Below are positions 17,130-25,710 of a stretch of DNA of 64,000 nt, one piece after another; positions within the stretch are counted from its first letter, which is position 1, and every line of letters starts with the position of its first letter. A program made the position numbers and the translations under genes. The stretch comes from an uncultured Bacteroides sp. (GTDB lineage Bacteria > Bacteroidota > Bacteroidia > Bacteroidales > Bacteroidaceae). The stretch lies in assembly GCA_944322285.1 (NCBI GenBank), contig CALUOR010000004.1, forward strand, positions 61,689 through 125,688. The letters run 5' to 3'. The notes beneath the pieces are model-generated. The model ran no database searches, had not been told where the DNA came from, and saw nothing but the letters and a program-made list of their open reading frames with translations.

Positions 17130-18524
17130 TCATTTCTCTACATGGAAAATCGGTTCATTCGTCTTTTGTTCCGTGCGATAGTATTGAATGGCACTATCGT
17201 TCATCCTGGGATGCTGAGCCTTGAGCATTTTTATCATCTCGGCGCCTGCCCAAATGACGGGACCATATCCGTGAGCGGCATAGACGTTGACAGGACGATA
17301 GTAGTAGAAGGCGGGGTCGAATGCCATGCCGGTACCTACGCAGGTGCCGTCTACTTGGCCTTCTTCATTAATCTGTGTGCTTACGGCATGCCAACCCAAC
17401 TGGGCTACCGGACCGTAGGCCATGGCGTCAATCCAGCCTTTGTTGATGGCGTGGGCAAAACAATAAACGTAGATGGCCGTGGCGGACGTCTCCAAATAGG
17501 AATCGTTGCGGTCGAGTAATTGGTGCCAGAAGCCTTCTCCGCTTTGCAGAGCGGCCAGTCCGCGTACATGCTCACGGAATAGCTCCATCAACTGGTCGCG
17601 CTGGGGATAGTCTTCGGGAAGCACATCCAGTACTTCGCACATAGTCAGCAAGGCCCAACCGTTGGCACGTCCCCAATGGAAAGCGGGGTGATCGCCCATT
17701 CCTTCTACCCAGCCGTGACGGAAGAGTTTCTTTTCGGGCACCCACATGCGCTGGGCAAATTGGAATACTTGGCGAAGTGCTTCGGCCTGGCAGGTCTGCT
17801 TCTTATTCTCGTTCAGCAGGGAATAGTAGGCAATGGGAGGAATACCCATGAACATATCGTCCAGCCAAAGGGTGTTGTGCTGGGGACGAGTACGGGCAAA
17901 AGTTCCATCGGCCAGACGGTATTCTTTGTTCAGAATGAAGTCCATGTAGTTCGCAATGAGTTCGTCTACAGGGAGGGACGCGTCTTTCAGCTTTGCCTTA
18001 ATCATGGAAGCGCATACGGCTCCGGCATCGTCTAAGGCATGTGGGGTCAGGATTTGCTTCATTTGCGGGTCGACTTCCTTGCCGGCTTCAATCAGCTTAC
18101 GGAAATGTGGAGCGACTTCTGCCAGGAATTTCATGCGGTCCGTAGCGTAGGAGGCGTAAGCCGGGTCACCCGTGGCCTCGGCGGCATCCAGCATGGCTGA
18201 ATAGGTTACACCCCATTCGTAACTGGCCAGACGGAAAGCACCGCGCTCTAACTGGGAATTGGAGTTAATTTTGGTATAGTCGGTTATTACTTTCCCGTTG
18301 TTCTTATTGACTACACGTGTCGGAGTGTTGGCCTCCAAATAGTGGAGCACGCGGTCCATGTCGTTCTTTACGTCTTCAACCGACAAGGCTCCATACGGGA
18401 CTTTGTAGGCCGGTTGCAGGAGATGCAACGGGGTGTTGGAGTCATTCACCACTTCTTTCTTCTGTGCATTTGCGCTTATTCCTGCCATCAGCAGCATAGC
18501 GCATGTTAGTGTCAATACTTTCAT
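17130..18524 (-). CDS. GH105 unsaturated rhamnogalacturonyl hydrolase
   Basis: A 464-residue exported protein (signal peptide ending ISANAQ). It belongs to the YteR/GH105 family, (alpha/alpha)6-barrel enzymes that hydrate the unsaturated galacturonic acid left by rhamnogalacturonan lyases and thereby free rhamnose. The catalytic aspartate is in LWLDDMFMGIPP (Asp222/223), and FHWGRANGWALLTMCEVLDVLP (about 278-300) is the GH105 counterpart of the GH88 SRGQAW motif. The C-terminal GTGMAFDPAFYYYRPVNVYAAHGYGP segment is also typical. Its place between a PL11 lyase and RhaM fits the last hydrolytic step of RG-I breakdown in the periplasm. Confidence 0.93.
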   Translation of the reverse strand: MKVLTLTCAMLLMAGISANAQKKEVVNDSNTPLHLLQPAYKVPYGALSVEDVKNDMDRVLHYLEANTPTRVVNKNNGKVITDYTKINSNSQLERGAFRLASYEWGVTYSAMLDAAEATGDPAYASYATDRMKFLAEVAPHFRKLIEAGKEVDPQMKQILTPHALDDAGAVCASMIKAKLKDASLPVDELIANYMDFILNKEYRLADGTFARTRPQHNTLWLDDMFMGIPPIAYYSLLNENKKQTCQAEALRQVFQFAQRMWVPEKKLFRHGWVEGMGDHPAFHWGRANGWALLTMCEVLDVLPEDYPQRDQLMELFREHVRGLAALQSGEGFWHQLLDRNDSYLETSATAIYVYCFAHAINKGWIDAMAYGPVAQLGWHAVSTQINEEGQVDGTCVGTGMAFDPAFYYYRPVNVYAAHGYGPVIWAGAEMIKMLKAQHPRMNDSAIQYYRTEQKTNEPIFHVEK

Positions 18525-18570
18525 GTTTTTATTTACTATATTTTATTTACAATTCTATTCATTTACTATT

Positions 18571-18604
18571 TAGCACATTGGCACATCAGCATATTGGCAC
18601 ATTA
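18571..18604. repeat. Solo arm of the long inverted-repeat element
   Basis: Repeats of the tagcacattggcac type, matching the right arm of the elements at 8021 and 23927, without core or second arm. It fills the gap between the PL11 stop and the GH105 start and slightly overlaps the PL11 3' end. Confidence 0.6.
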
Positions 18605-20494
18605 TTTAATCTCGTATCCGCGGAACCATCCTTTCTTCAGGTCCGGACCGAAGTAGAAGCCGGGTTGGGTAGGTTGGTTGTAGGCAACGTTCTGCGTAGC
18701 GATGCTGATGCGGTAAACGGGGTCTTCCAAGAATGTGTGGAAACGATAGGAAGTAGGTATCGGGGAGATGTAGAGACGCAGAGCGTGGCTGTCTTCCGTA
18801 CGAACCAATACTTCCTCGCGCCAGTCGCCCACAATATCGCCTTGCAAACAAGGATTGGACTTGGTGCCGTTATTGAAAGCGCATCCTTCGAACTTGATGA
18901 GCGGGCGGCAAGTATCAGCTTCCCAATCGTACTTGGAAACTGTCTCATGGTCCAGCAATTCGCGCAACAGGTCGCCGTCCCACCATACGGCCATGTTGAT
19001 GGAGAGAGGCTTCACTGCGGAACGGATGACTTCGCCTTTGAAATTGTGTACGCCGTGTGAATCGGCAGACCACATTTCAACGCCCGGATTACGCGGATCG
19101 ATGTCGGCGGCCATGCAACGGCCTACGTCAATGTTGCTTTTAATCTGAAACAGCACCTTGCCGGTGGCCGCGTCGCGGAAGCTGGAGCCGTCCTTGCGGT
19201 TTTCGTGGCAATCCCATACTTGCAGGCCGGGCATGTCAGGCGAGAATCCTGTCAGGTGCATGGCATCTCCATGACCCATGCCGGTGGTGTAGAGGCCTGT
19301 CCCATCGTGGTCGATGGCGCAGGAACCGTAAAGTATTTCATCGCATCCGTCTCCATCTACATCACCTACACGCAGGTTGTGGTTGCCTTGTCCGGCATAT
19401 CCTTCACATCCGGGGTTGTTGCTGTCGAATATCCAATGCTGTTTCAAGCGTTTGCCATCCCAGTCGAAAGCGGCCAATACGGCACGGGTATAATAGCCCC
19501 GGCACATAACCACGCTGGGGTGTACACCGTCTAAGTAAGCCACGCACGCCAGGAAGCGGTCGCTGCGGTTGGCACGATTATCGCCCCAGTCGCTCAGATT
19601 GCCACGGGCGGGGATATAGTCGATGGTGTGCATGGCGGCGCCTGTCAATCCGTTAAATACGGTAAGGTATTCGTTTCCCGTCAGGATACGGCCTTGATTG
19701 ACGGGCGTTTTCCCTTTACCCGGCACGCCTTTCTCACGATAGTCGGCATCAGCATCGCCAATGACTTTGCCTTTGCCGTCTATAGTGCCGTCCGAAGTCT
19801 TCATGACCAACTCGGCGCGTCCGTCGCCATCGAGGTCGAATACCATGAATTGTGTGTAGTGGGCACCGGCACGAACATTGTGTCCTAAGTCGATGCGCCA
19901 CAGCTTTTCACCGTTCAAGCGATAGCAGTCGAAGAGGACATTGCCCGTATAGCCGTCATGGGCATTGTCGTGGGAGTTGGACGGGTCCCACTTCACGATG
20001 AGCTCATATTCGCCGTCTCCGTCCACATCGCCGATGGAAGAGTCGCTTGCGCTGTATGTATAGGTGTCACCTGCAGGTGTCACGCCATCGGCCGGCTTGT
20101 CCATTGGAATTTCCAAGTAGCCGACAGGGGCATTGGCAGGCAGAACGTAGGTCCCGCGCTTGTCGGTGAGCTCCTTGCCGTCCACTACCGGGCGGACTTC
20201 ATACACGGCTTTGCCCGTTCCGTCATAGGCGTCTCGATAGAAGGTTCCCGCATCGGCAGGCACATTGGCTATCTTCTTGTCATCCCGATAGATGTTGAAA
20301 GAAGTCAGTGTCGCATCGGATGAAAGATAACGCCACGACAGGCATACGTCTGACGGACTTTCACGAAAGGCCACTACGCCGCGTCCCAAGTCTTCGCGTT
20401 GCAGCTTGGAGTAATCGTAGGCGGGTTGGGCCATGGTAATAGCTGCCGCGCAGCAGGCAGCCATCACGCAGATAGGTTTCTTTATTCGTATCAT
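18602..20494 (-). CDS. PL11 rhamnogalacturonan lyase (copy nearest GH105)
   Basis: A 630-residue exported lyase that cleaves the Rha-GalA bond of the RG-I backbone by beta-elimination with calcium. The start at 20494 (MIRIKKPICVMAACC) gives a good signal peptide; the in-frame ATG at 20545 would add 17 residues with no signal character and lies within a repeat array. An N-terminal beta domain (about 25-115, GRGVVAFRESPSDVCLSWRYL) precedes an eight-bladed propeller with repeated calcium-binding DxDGDGxxE/CDE loops (GDVDGDGEYELI, FDLDGDGRAELV, GDVDGDGCDEIL), as in YesW/YesX. The C-terminal QNVAYNQPTQPGFYFG is a PL11 hallmark shared with the second copy. The two copies are clearly diverged, suggesting division of labour (for example endo and exo, or surface and periplasm). 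Confidence 0.93.
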   Translation of the reverse strand: MIRIKKPICVMAACCAAAITMAQPAYDYSKLQREDLGRGVVAFRESPSDVCLSWRYLSSDATLTSFNIYRDDKKIANVPADAGTFYRDAYDGTGKAVYEVRPVVDGKELTDKRGTYVLPANAPVGYLEIPMDKPADGVTPAGDTYTYSASDSSIGDVDGDGEYELIVKWDPSNSHDNAHDGYTGNVLFDCYRLNGEKLWRIDLGHNVRAGAHYTQFMVFDLDGDGRAELVMKTSDGTIDGKGKVIGDADADYREKGVPGKGKTPVNQGRILTGNEYLTVFNGLTGAAMHTIDYIPARGNLSDWGDNRANRSDRFLACVAYLDGVHPSVVMCRGYYTRAVLAAFDWDGKRLKQHWIFDSNNPGCEGYAGQGNHNLRVGDVDGDGCDEILYGSCAIDHDGTGLYTTGMGHGDAMHLTGFSPDMPGLQVWDCHENRKDGSSFRDAATGKVLFQIKSNIDVGRCMAADIDPRNPGVEMWSADSHGVHNFKGEVIRSAVKPLSINMAVWWDGDLLRELLDHETVSKYDWEADTCRPLIKFEGCAFNNGTKSNPCLQGDIVGDWREEVLVRTEDSHALRLYISPIPTSYRFHTFLEDPVYRISIATQNVAYNQPTQPGFYFGPDLKKGWFRGYEIK

Positions 20495-20532
20495 ATGCTT
20501 ATTTGTTAGAATGTTCTCTTTACTTCGAGATA

Positions 20533-20621
20533 GCAAAGGTGCCACCTTTGGTTACCATCAGTGGCACTGATGCCTATCATCAGTGGCACCTTTGCCTATC
20601 ATCAGTGCCACTGATGGTGTC
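20533..20621. repeat. Array of four 17-bp palindromes at about 22-bp pitch, one chimeric
   Basis: Units: CAAAGGTGCCACCTTTG (20534-20550), CATCAGTGGCACTGATG (20556-20572), CATCAGTGGCACCTTTG (20578-20594) and CATCAGTGCCACTGATG (20600-20616). Units 1, 2 and 4 are 8-1-8 palindromes; unit 3 joins the left half of unit 2 to the right half of unit 1. Spacers are 5 nt (gttac, cctat, cctat). Lies between the PL11 and YetA-like genes. Confidence 0.9.
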
Positions 20622-20640
20622 TCATGCTTTGGGCATTGCC

Positions 20641-23600
20641 TCATTTATCCAGTGGAATGACCTCCTGCATGTAGATGGCGTCCAGACTCCAGGTAGCCGC
20701 ATCGTTGGTGCTGATGTAGGGACATTCGTCCAGCGGAGCGGGCACGAAGGGTGGTTGCACTTGGTCTATCTTCAAGCCGCCTTGTTCCGTGCGGGGGACG
20801 TCGTTCCACAGGCCTTCCCACGCCTGACGGGCACGGTCGGCGTCACGCAACAACCAGGCGGCGTATGCCTCTAAGCGGGAAATGCGGAAGCGGTTGTGGT
20901 TCAGTTCCCAAGCTTTCTGCTTGTAGTTGGCGGCGTGGTTCAGCCAAGTGTCATCCCATTCCGGCAGGCGAATCATGCGAAGCATCTCGTTCATGATTTC
21001 GAATCCGCCCATGATGGTCATCAAGTGGTTGGTGGCCTGAAGTTTGGGGTCGCACTCTGAGGTAAGGATGCCTGTAGCGGGGTCGAATCCTAAGGCCAGC
21101 GGGCCGGTAAATGTACGGCTGGGCAGGGCTGCAATGCTCTTCATGCCGGCGATGATTTTGTCCCGATAGGCTGTGTCGCGGGTTCGTTCCCATTGGGTCA
21201 TCCAGTTGCCGGCATAGGCTATCCAGTCCGGACCGATGCGCAGGCGGGCGGGAGCCGTGCAGGGATATTTCTCTCGTGGCTGGGCCAGACGCATGGGGTC
21301 GAGGGTATAGAGCTTTTGTTCCGCGTCTTTTACCTCGGTCATCAGGTCACCGCAACGTTCGTCTGTAGTCAGATAATAGTAGAAACGGTTCCATGCCGCC
21401 TGGCTGATGCGGGCTTCCTTGGCTCCGCAACCCCAATGGCTGACGTTGTGGCGGCTTCCCAATCCTGCATTCGGTCCTATGTGATAGACGTCAACCTCGC
21501 AGGTGTGGCGAGTCATGGCTTCGGCCATTCGCCAGATGTCTGCCCAGCCGGTGCGTAGGAAGCTGTACCACAACCATCCGTTGGAAGCCAGTTCGGTGTT
21601 GTCCCAGGCAAAGCCGCCAATGTCGTAACGCCAGGTGTGGCGGACGGGGTCGTAAGCGTGCATCACATCACCGTAATGCCAGAAGCCGTACCACTTGTTC
21701 TGCTCGATGGCTTTCTGATAGAAGGTGAGGTAGGAGTCCAAACGGTCTTCTACTTGAGCGCGGGATGGTGTGCTGCGGTCGGGGAGGCTCCAGATGCCGA
21801 AAGCTTCGCGGGCATGGAGATATTCGGGCACGGGCATCAGCAGACCGGGTACGGTCGTTTGTCTGGCCTGCTCGGCAAAGGCTTCTTTTCCTGCGTAGCC
21901 GCTGCCGGGTACGAGCGTCAGTGTCGAGGTGCGTGCCACGCCGTATGGGGTGCTCAGCCCGGGCTGCACGTCTTCATAGCTGGCGTTGAGGTCATGTGCC
22001 ACATTGTCGTAATGGCGCAGGTCCATCGGTTCGGCTTCGGGGCTCCATAGCCAAGCGGTCAACGTGGCGGCTTCACTTTTGGCTTCGTTTACTTCCAATG
22101 AGGAAGGATAGGATTGCCAGAAATCGTGGAGACGCATTCCCAATCCGCCTGACACATCGCCCACGAAAGCATAGCCGTCACTGCGTGTACCGCTGAAAGT
22201 TCCTATCCAAGGATTGTCGCTGTTGGCGCGTTTGCGTATGCTGAAAGCGTCGGCGGTAAGTTGCGACAGCCGGTAGCCGTCCCATGATGCCCAGTGACGG
22301 AGCAAGGCGCGCCCGGCTGCATCAAATGCCGTGCTGTCCGGGATGCGTACGCCTTCCATCTGTTGTTGTTGCATGTAGGGCGTTCGTTTGTCCTTTGTGT
22401 CGGGTAGAGACAGTACTCTGCGGCCTACCAATGGTTGTACCGGTTCGCTCCATACGCCTCCATCGGCGCAGGAGAAGGCTACGTGACGGTTGTAAAGCGT
22501 CTCGCGCAAAGGAACATCGAAGCGTACACCTAAGGCACGGATGAAGTCTTTCTGCTCATCGCCATCGAACACGATGCTGTGCACCATCTTTATCTCCGGG
22601 CTTCCGGCATAGAAGTACAGGCGCACGACAAACGGTAACCATTCGCGGGAGTTTTCAGTATTTTGGTGAACACCTTCCAGTTTTACCACGGCCCGTACGT
22701 TGCCCGCACGTTCCACGCTGACAGACTTCAACGCGCTGGTATAGTGGGCAAACGTTACTTGAGAGGTGCCGTCTGATACCGGTTCGCTTTGCGTGGTGCA
22801 GACTAAACGTCCCTGCTTGCCTACGCAGACGCTGCCATAGAGCAGACTGTCTATCAAACAAGCTCCTTGGCGGGGGATATAGGCCGATACCGCACCGGTG
22901 TTTATCTGTATTTGTCCTTCCGTCTCACTGACTGAAAGCTTGTCGATAGTCGGTTCTTGTTTGCTTTTCTTCGGGGCTTTTTTCAGTGTCAACCCTTCGG
23001 ACGTAGCAGGGGCGACGGCTGCTACGCCTAACCATTTTACAGAACCGTCCGGCCAATATGCCAACGGCCAAGTGTCGGTTCCTACGGTTTGGCCGGTTCC
23101 TGTGGCGAGTATCCATTTCTCTCCTTCTTGGGCATATCCTTCATCGAACGGGACACCGAAACTTACAGCCTTGTCCGTAGCCGGAGCATCACCAATCCAG
23201 TGCAAGGCCACTTCGTCTGCCTGCAATGGTTCGGCTTTGTAGCGGAAGTTAGCGATTTGCGTACGTGACAATGTGGTGCGGAAGCCAAACCATCCTTCGG
23301 TCAAGGGCTCTGCATCGCGGAAGTCTATCAGACGCTCACCGTTGATGTAGTAGCAAGTGCGATACCCGTCGGTGGTTATCCGGATGTGATACCAGCGGTT
23401 GGCCTCCAGCAGATGCTCTTTGTCATTATATTCTTTCAGTATGGCAGGACGTGCTTTGGCATCCGTAACGCCTGCTTCGTTGCCATTGTAGCGGCGGAAA
23501 CGGGTCGTAGAGTTGTGATTGCCTCCGTAGCCCAAGTAATAAAGTTGCAGTGTGTAGCAGTTCAGGAAGATGCCGCTGCGCCACTTTTCCCGTTTCCACA

Positions 23601-23922
23601 AGTTGTCTGGGTGTTGAGGGTCTGAAGCCATCCAAAAGCAGTTGAGGTCGCTCAGTCGGTCGCCTTCTTCACGTACCACGACACGGGCGTCATATTCAAT
23701 GGTTACCCGTCCGCTCATCTTTTCCTTCAGCCAGAGGGTCAGTCCTTTGGGTGAAACAATCTCCGCCGTGTCTCCTTGGAAAGTCATGCTGTAGTCCGGT
23801 GACTCGGATTCTACTTTCCAATATTTCTTGAAATCTTTCTTGCCCAATCCGCGGGATTGCCAGTCGGTGGCATACGTTCCACAGGATATGAGTAAGAATA
23901 AGAGGATGAATAAGTGTTTCAT
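20641..23922 (-). CDS. Large exo-rhamnogalacturonan lyase-like protein (YetA/PcRGLX type) with N-terminal LamG-like domain
   Basis: A 1093-residue exported protein (signal peptide ending CGTYA). Residues about 20-230 form a beta-sandwich of the LamG/DUF6250 kind (SGRVTIEYDARVVV...HIRITTDGYRTCYYINGERLIDF). From about 235 it follows the PcRGLX/YetA architecture: a RIFT-barrel-like region with TWPLAYWPDGSVKWLGVAA, a central beta region, and an (alpha/alpha) region with WYGFWHYGDVMHAYD, GGFAWDNTELASNGWLWYSFLRTG and a His-rich DVYHIGPNAGLGSRHNVSHWGCG. The fungal PcRGLX is a PL26 exo-rhamnogalacturonan lyase, and B. subtilis yetA sits in the pectin/rhamnogalacturonan gene cluster. Context (PL11, CE12, GH105) supports action on RG-I oligosaccharides. 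The family assignment is by motif recall and the activity is inferred. Confidence 0.75.
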   Translation of the reverse strand: MKHLFILLFLLISCGTYATDWQSRGLGKKDFKKYWKVESESPDYSMTFQGDTAEIVSPKGLTLWLKEKMSGRVTIEYDARVVVREEGDRLSDLNCFWMASDPQHPDNLWKREKWRSGIFLNCYTLQLYYLGYGGNHNSTTRFRRYNGNEAGVTDAKARPAILKEYNDKEHLLEANRWYHIRITTDGYRTCYYINGERLIDFRDAEPLTEGWFGFRTTLSRTQIANFRYKAEPLQADEVALHWIGDAPATDKAVSFGVPFDEGYAQEGEKWILATGTGQTVGTDTWPLAYWPDGSVKWLGVAAVAPATSEGLTLKKAPKKSKQEPTIDKLSVSETEGQIQINTGAVSAYIPRQGACLIDSLLYGSVCVGKQGRLVCTTQSEPVSDGTSQVTFAHYTSALKSVSVERAGNVRAVVKLEGVHQNTENSREWLPFVVRLYFYAGSPEIKMVHSIVFDGDEQKDFIRALGVRFDVPLRETLYNRHVAFSCADGGVWSEPVQPLVGRRVLSLPDTKDKRTPYMQQQQMEGVRIPDSTAFDAAGRALLRHWASWDGYRLSQLTADAFSIRKRANSDNPWIGTFSGTRSDGYAFVGDVSGGLGMRLHDFWQSYPSSLEVNEAKSEAATLTAWLWSPEAEPMDLRHYDNVAHDLNASYEDVQPGLSTPYGVARTSTLTLVPGSGYAGKEAFAEQARQTTVPGLLMPVPEYLHAREAFGIWSLPDRSTPSRAQVEDRLDSYLTFYQKAIEQNKWYGFWHYGDVMHAYDPVRHTWRYDIGGFAWDNTELASNGWLWYSFLRTGWADIWRMAEAMTRHTCEVDVYHIGPNAGLGSRHNVSHWGCGAKEARISQAAWNRFYYYLTTDERCGDLMTEVKDAEQKLYTLDPMRLAQPREKYPCTAPARLRIGPDWIAYAGNWMTQWERTRDTAYRDKIIAGMKSIAALPSRTFTGPLALGFDPATGILTSECDPKLQATNHLMTIMGGFEIMNEMLRMIRLPEWDDTWLNHAANYKQKAWELNHNRFRISRLEAYAAWLLRDADRARQAWEGLWNDVPRTEQGGLKIDQVQPPFVPAPLDECPYISTNDAATWSLDAIYMQEVIPLDK

Positions 23923-23926
23923 GATT

Positions 23927-24051
23927 TAATGTGCTAATATGTTAATGTGCCAATGTGCTCATGTGCTCATGGGGTTGCGTTGTGCTTGCCTCAATGTGTT
24001 CTCATGCCGCATGGCATTGGCATATTGGCGCATTAGCACATTGGCATATTA
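23927..24051. repeat. Long inverted-repeat element, copy 2
   Basis: The left arm (23927-23970) and right arm (24016-24051) are inverse runs of aatgtgcca-type repeats. The core, 23971-24015, contains gttgcgttgtg and ttctcatgccgcatggc, matching the core at 8056-8100. It separates the YetA-like gene from the CE12 gene and is transcribed within the operon. Confidence 0.8.
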
Positions 24052-24054
24052 AGT

Positions 24055-25692
24055 TTATTTCAAATACTCTTTCAGCGGACAATCTGTTTGTCTTAATCCT
24101 TCCGCAATGCTTTGTGCGTTGAGTCTGGCACCTTTCAGTGAGGTGTGCGTATGGTCGTTCTTGAAATATTCGGCCACTACGCGCAGGCCTTGGTTGTAAC
24201 CCATGTCCTGGAACTTGTCGCCCGAGATCTTATTCAGGTCTATGTAGTAGGCACCGGCACGTTCGGCAGCGGCTTTTGTCCAGGCTCCGAAAGACTTGGT
24301 GTTGCGCTCTATCTGTCCGTTGTCGAACTTGTTGCGCGGAGTGTGGCTCAACACAATGGGGATTGCGCCTTTTTCCTTTACGTCCATAATGAACTTGCGC
24401 AGATACCAGCCAAAAGTATAGATCACTTGATATTTACCGGTTTTTTCCATGAGGAACACACGGCTTTCATCGCCTGCTTCCTGCAGTTCGCCTCGGGCTT
24501 TGCCCACATTGATGTCACCGGCATCGTTGTGTCCGAATTGTATCAGTACGAAATCACCCGGTTGTAGGGCATAGTACACGCTGTCCCAACGTCCTTCGTC
24601 CAAGTAAGTACGGGCACTGCGTCCTGCCATGGCTTGGTTGGCTACCGTGATGCGTGTTGTATCCAGCACTTCGGCGAATACGCTGCCCCATCCCCACATG
24701 TCATCTCCTTTATCTTTATTACGTACGGTACTGTCGCCCACGGTGAATACCACCGGGCAACCTTCTTTGCGCGTCACCTTCGCAGCCTTGTCTGCCACGG
24801 GCTTCAGATAGTCTGCCAGTTTCAGTCGTTTGTAGGCGCGTATGCCTTCGGCTGCTGATTCTGCATTTACCCTTGCTCCGAATTCGCTGGTGTGAATGCG
24901 GTCGAGGTAGAACATATACTTCACCTTCTCTTTGCCGAATTTCTCGAATTTGCGTGCTGTGATGTCGTTCAGGTCGATGAAGGGGATACGTTCTTTCTTT
25001 GCCACTTGTTTAGCCCAAAGGCCAAATGTCTCGTTTACACGTGTAATGATGGTGCTGTCGGCATCATCCCAGGCGTTTCGCGGTGTGAGTGACATCAGAA
25101 TGGGATGTGCGCCTTTGGCTTTAACGTCACGGATGAAGCGGCGCATATATTCTCCGTAGGTATATACGGTTTCCTTTACGCCGGTTTCCTTTATGGTTAC
25201 TTGCAGCGAGTCTTTGCCAATGCCGGGAATAGAAGCTCGTGCCCGTCCGCTGTCATAAGGCCCGTTGTCGTTGTGTCCCAGTTCAATGATTACCCAGTCG
25301 CCTTTGCGGATGCCTTTCAACACATCCGGCCACAGCCGATTATAGAACGTCCGGCTGCTGGTGCCGCCTAATGCATGGTTTTCCACTGTGATGCGGTCTT
25401 CGTCAAAATACTCATGGGCGAAGTATCCCCATCCCCATTGTCCGTTATTGCCATTGCCTAAGGTGCCGGTGCGCATGGTGCTGTTTCCTACTAAGAACAA
25501 TACCGGATTGTTTCCTTTACGGCTGCTTCCCGCTACAGGACGTGCTGTGCGAGCTTTGTTAAGGCTGTCGAGTGTGTTGTCAATCACCTGGTTGACATCC
25601 TTCATCGGAGCAGCTACTTTGTTTTGTGCATGACCGTTCAGTCCGAACAGTATGCTAAGGCAGATGCCCGCTAAGATTGTGTTTCGTTTCAT
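24055..25692 (-). CDS. Tandem-domain rhamnogalacturonan acetylesterase (CE12)
   Basis: A 545-residue exported protein (signal peptide ending LNGHA) made of two SGNH-hydrolase domains, about 60-290 and 305-545, each like a full rhamnogalacturonan acetylesterase. Domain 2 has block I GDST, GHNDAGD and the catalytic DHTHTS pair. Domain 1 has GNST in place of GDST but keeps the nucleophile serine, GHNDNGP and DRIHTS. CE12 enzymes remove acetyl groups from galacturonate in RG-I, which lets the lyases and hydrolases proceed. It lies 18 bp downstream of PL11 in the same operon. Whether both domains are active is open; the Asp-to-Asn change next to the nucleophile is the only visible deviation. Confidence 0.9.
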   Translation of the reverse strand: MKRNTILAGICLSILFGLNGHAQNKVAAPMKDVNQVIDNTLDSLNKARTARPVAGSSRKGNNPVLFLVGNSTMRTGTLGNGNNGQWGWGYFAHEYFDEDRITVENHALGGTSSRTFYNRLWPDVLKGIRKGDWVIIELGHNDNGPYDSGRARASIPGIGKDSLQVTIKETGVKETVYTYGEYMRRFIRDVKAKGAHPILMSLTPRNAWDDADSTIITRVNETFGLWAKQVAKKERIPFIDLNDITARKFEKFGKEKVKYMFYLDRIHTSEFGARVNAESAAEGIRAYKRLKLADYLKPVADKAAKVTRKEGCPVVFTVGDSTVRNKDKGDDMWGWGSVFAEVLDTTRITVANQAMAGRSARTYLDEGRWDSVYYALQPGDFVLIQFGHNDAGDINVGKARGELQEAGDESRVFLMEKTGKYQVIYTFGWYLRKFIMDVKEKGAIPIVLSHTPRNKFDNGQIERNTKSFGAWTKAAAERAGAYYIDLNKISGDKFQDMGYNQGLRVVAEYFKNDHTHTSLKGARLNAQSIAEGLRQTDCPLKEYLK

Positions 25693-25710
25693 ACCATATT
25701 TATATTTTCG

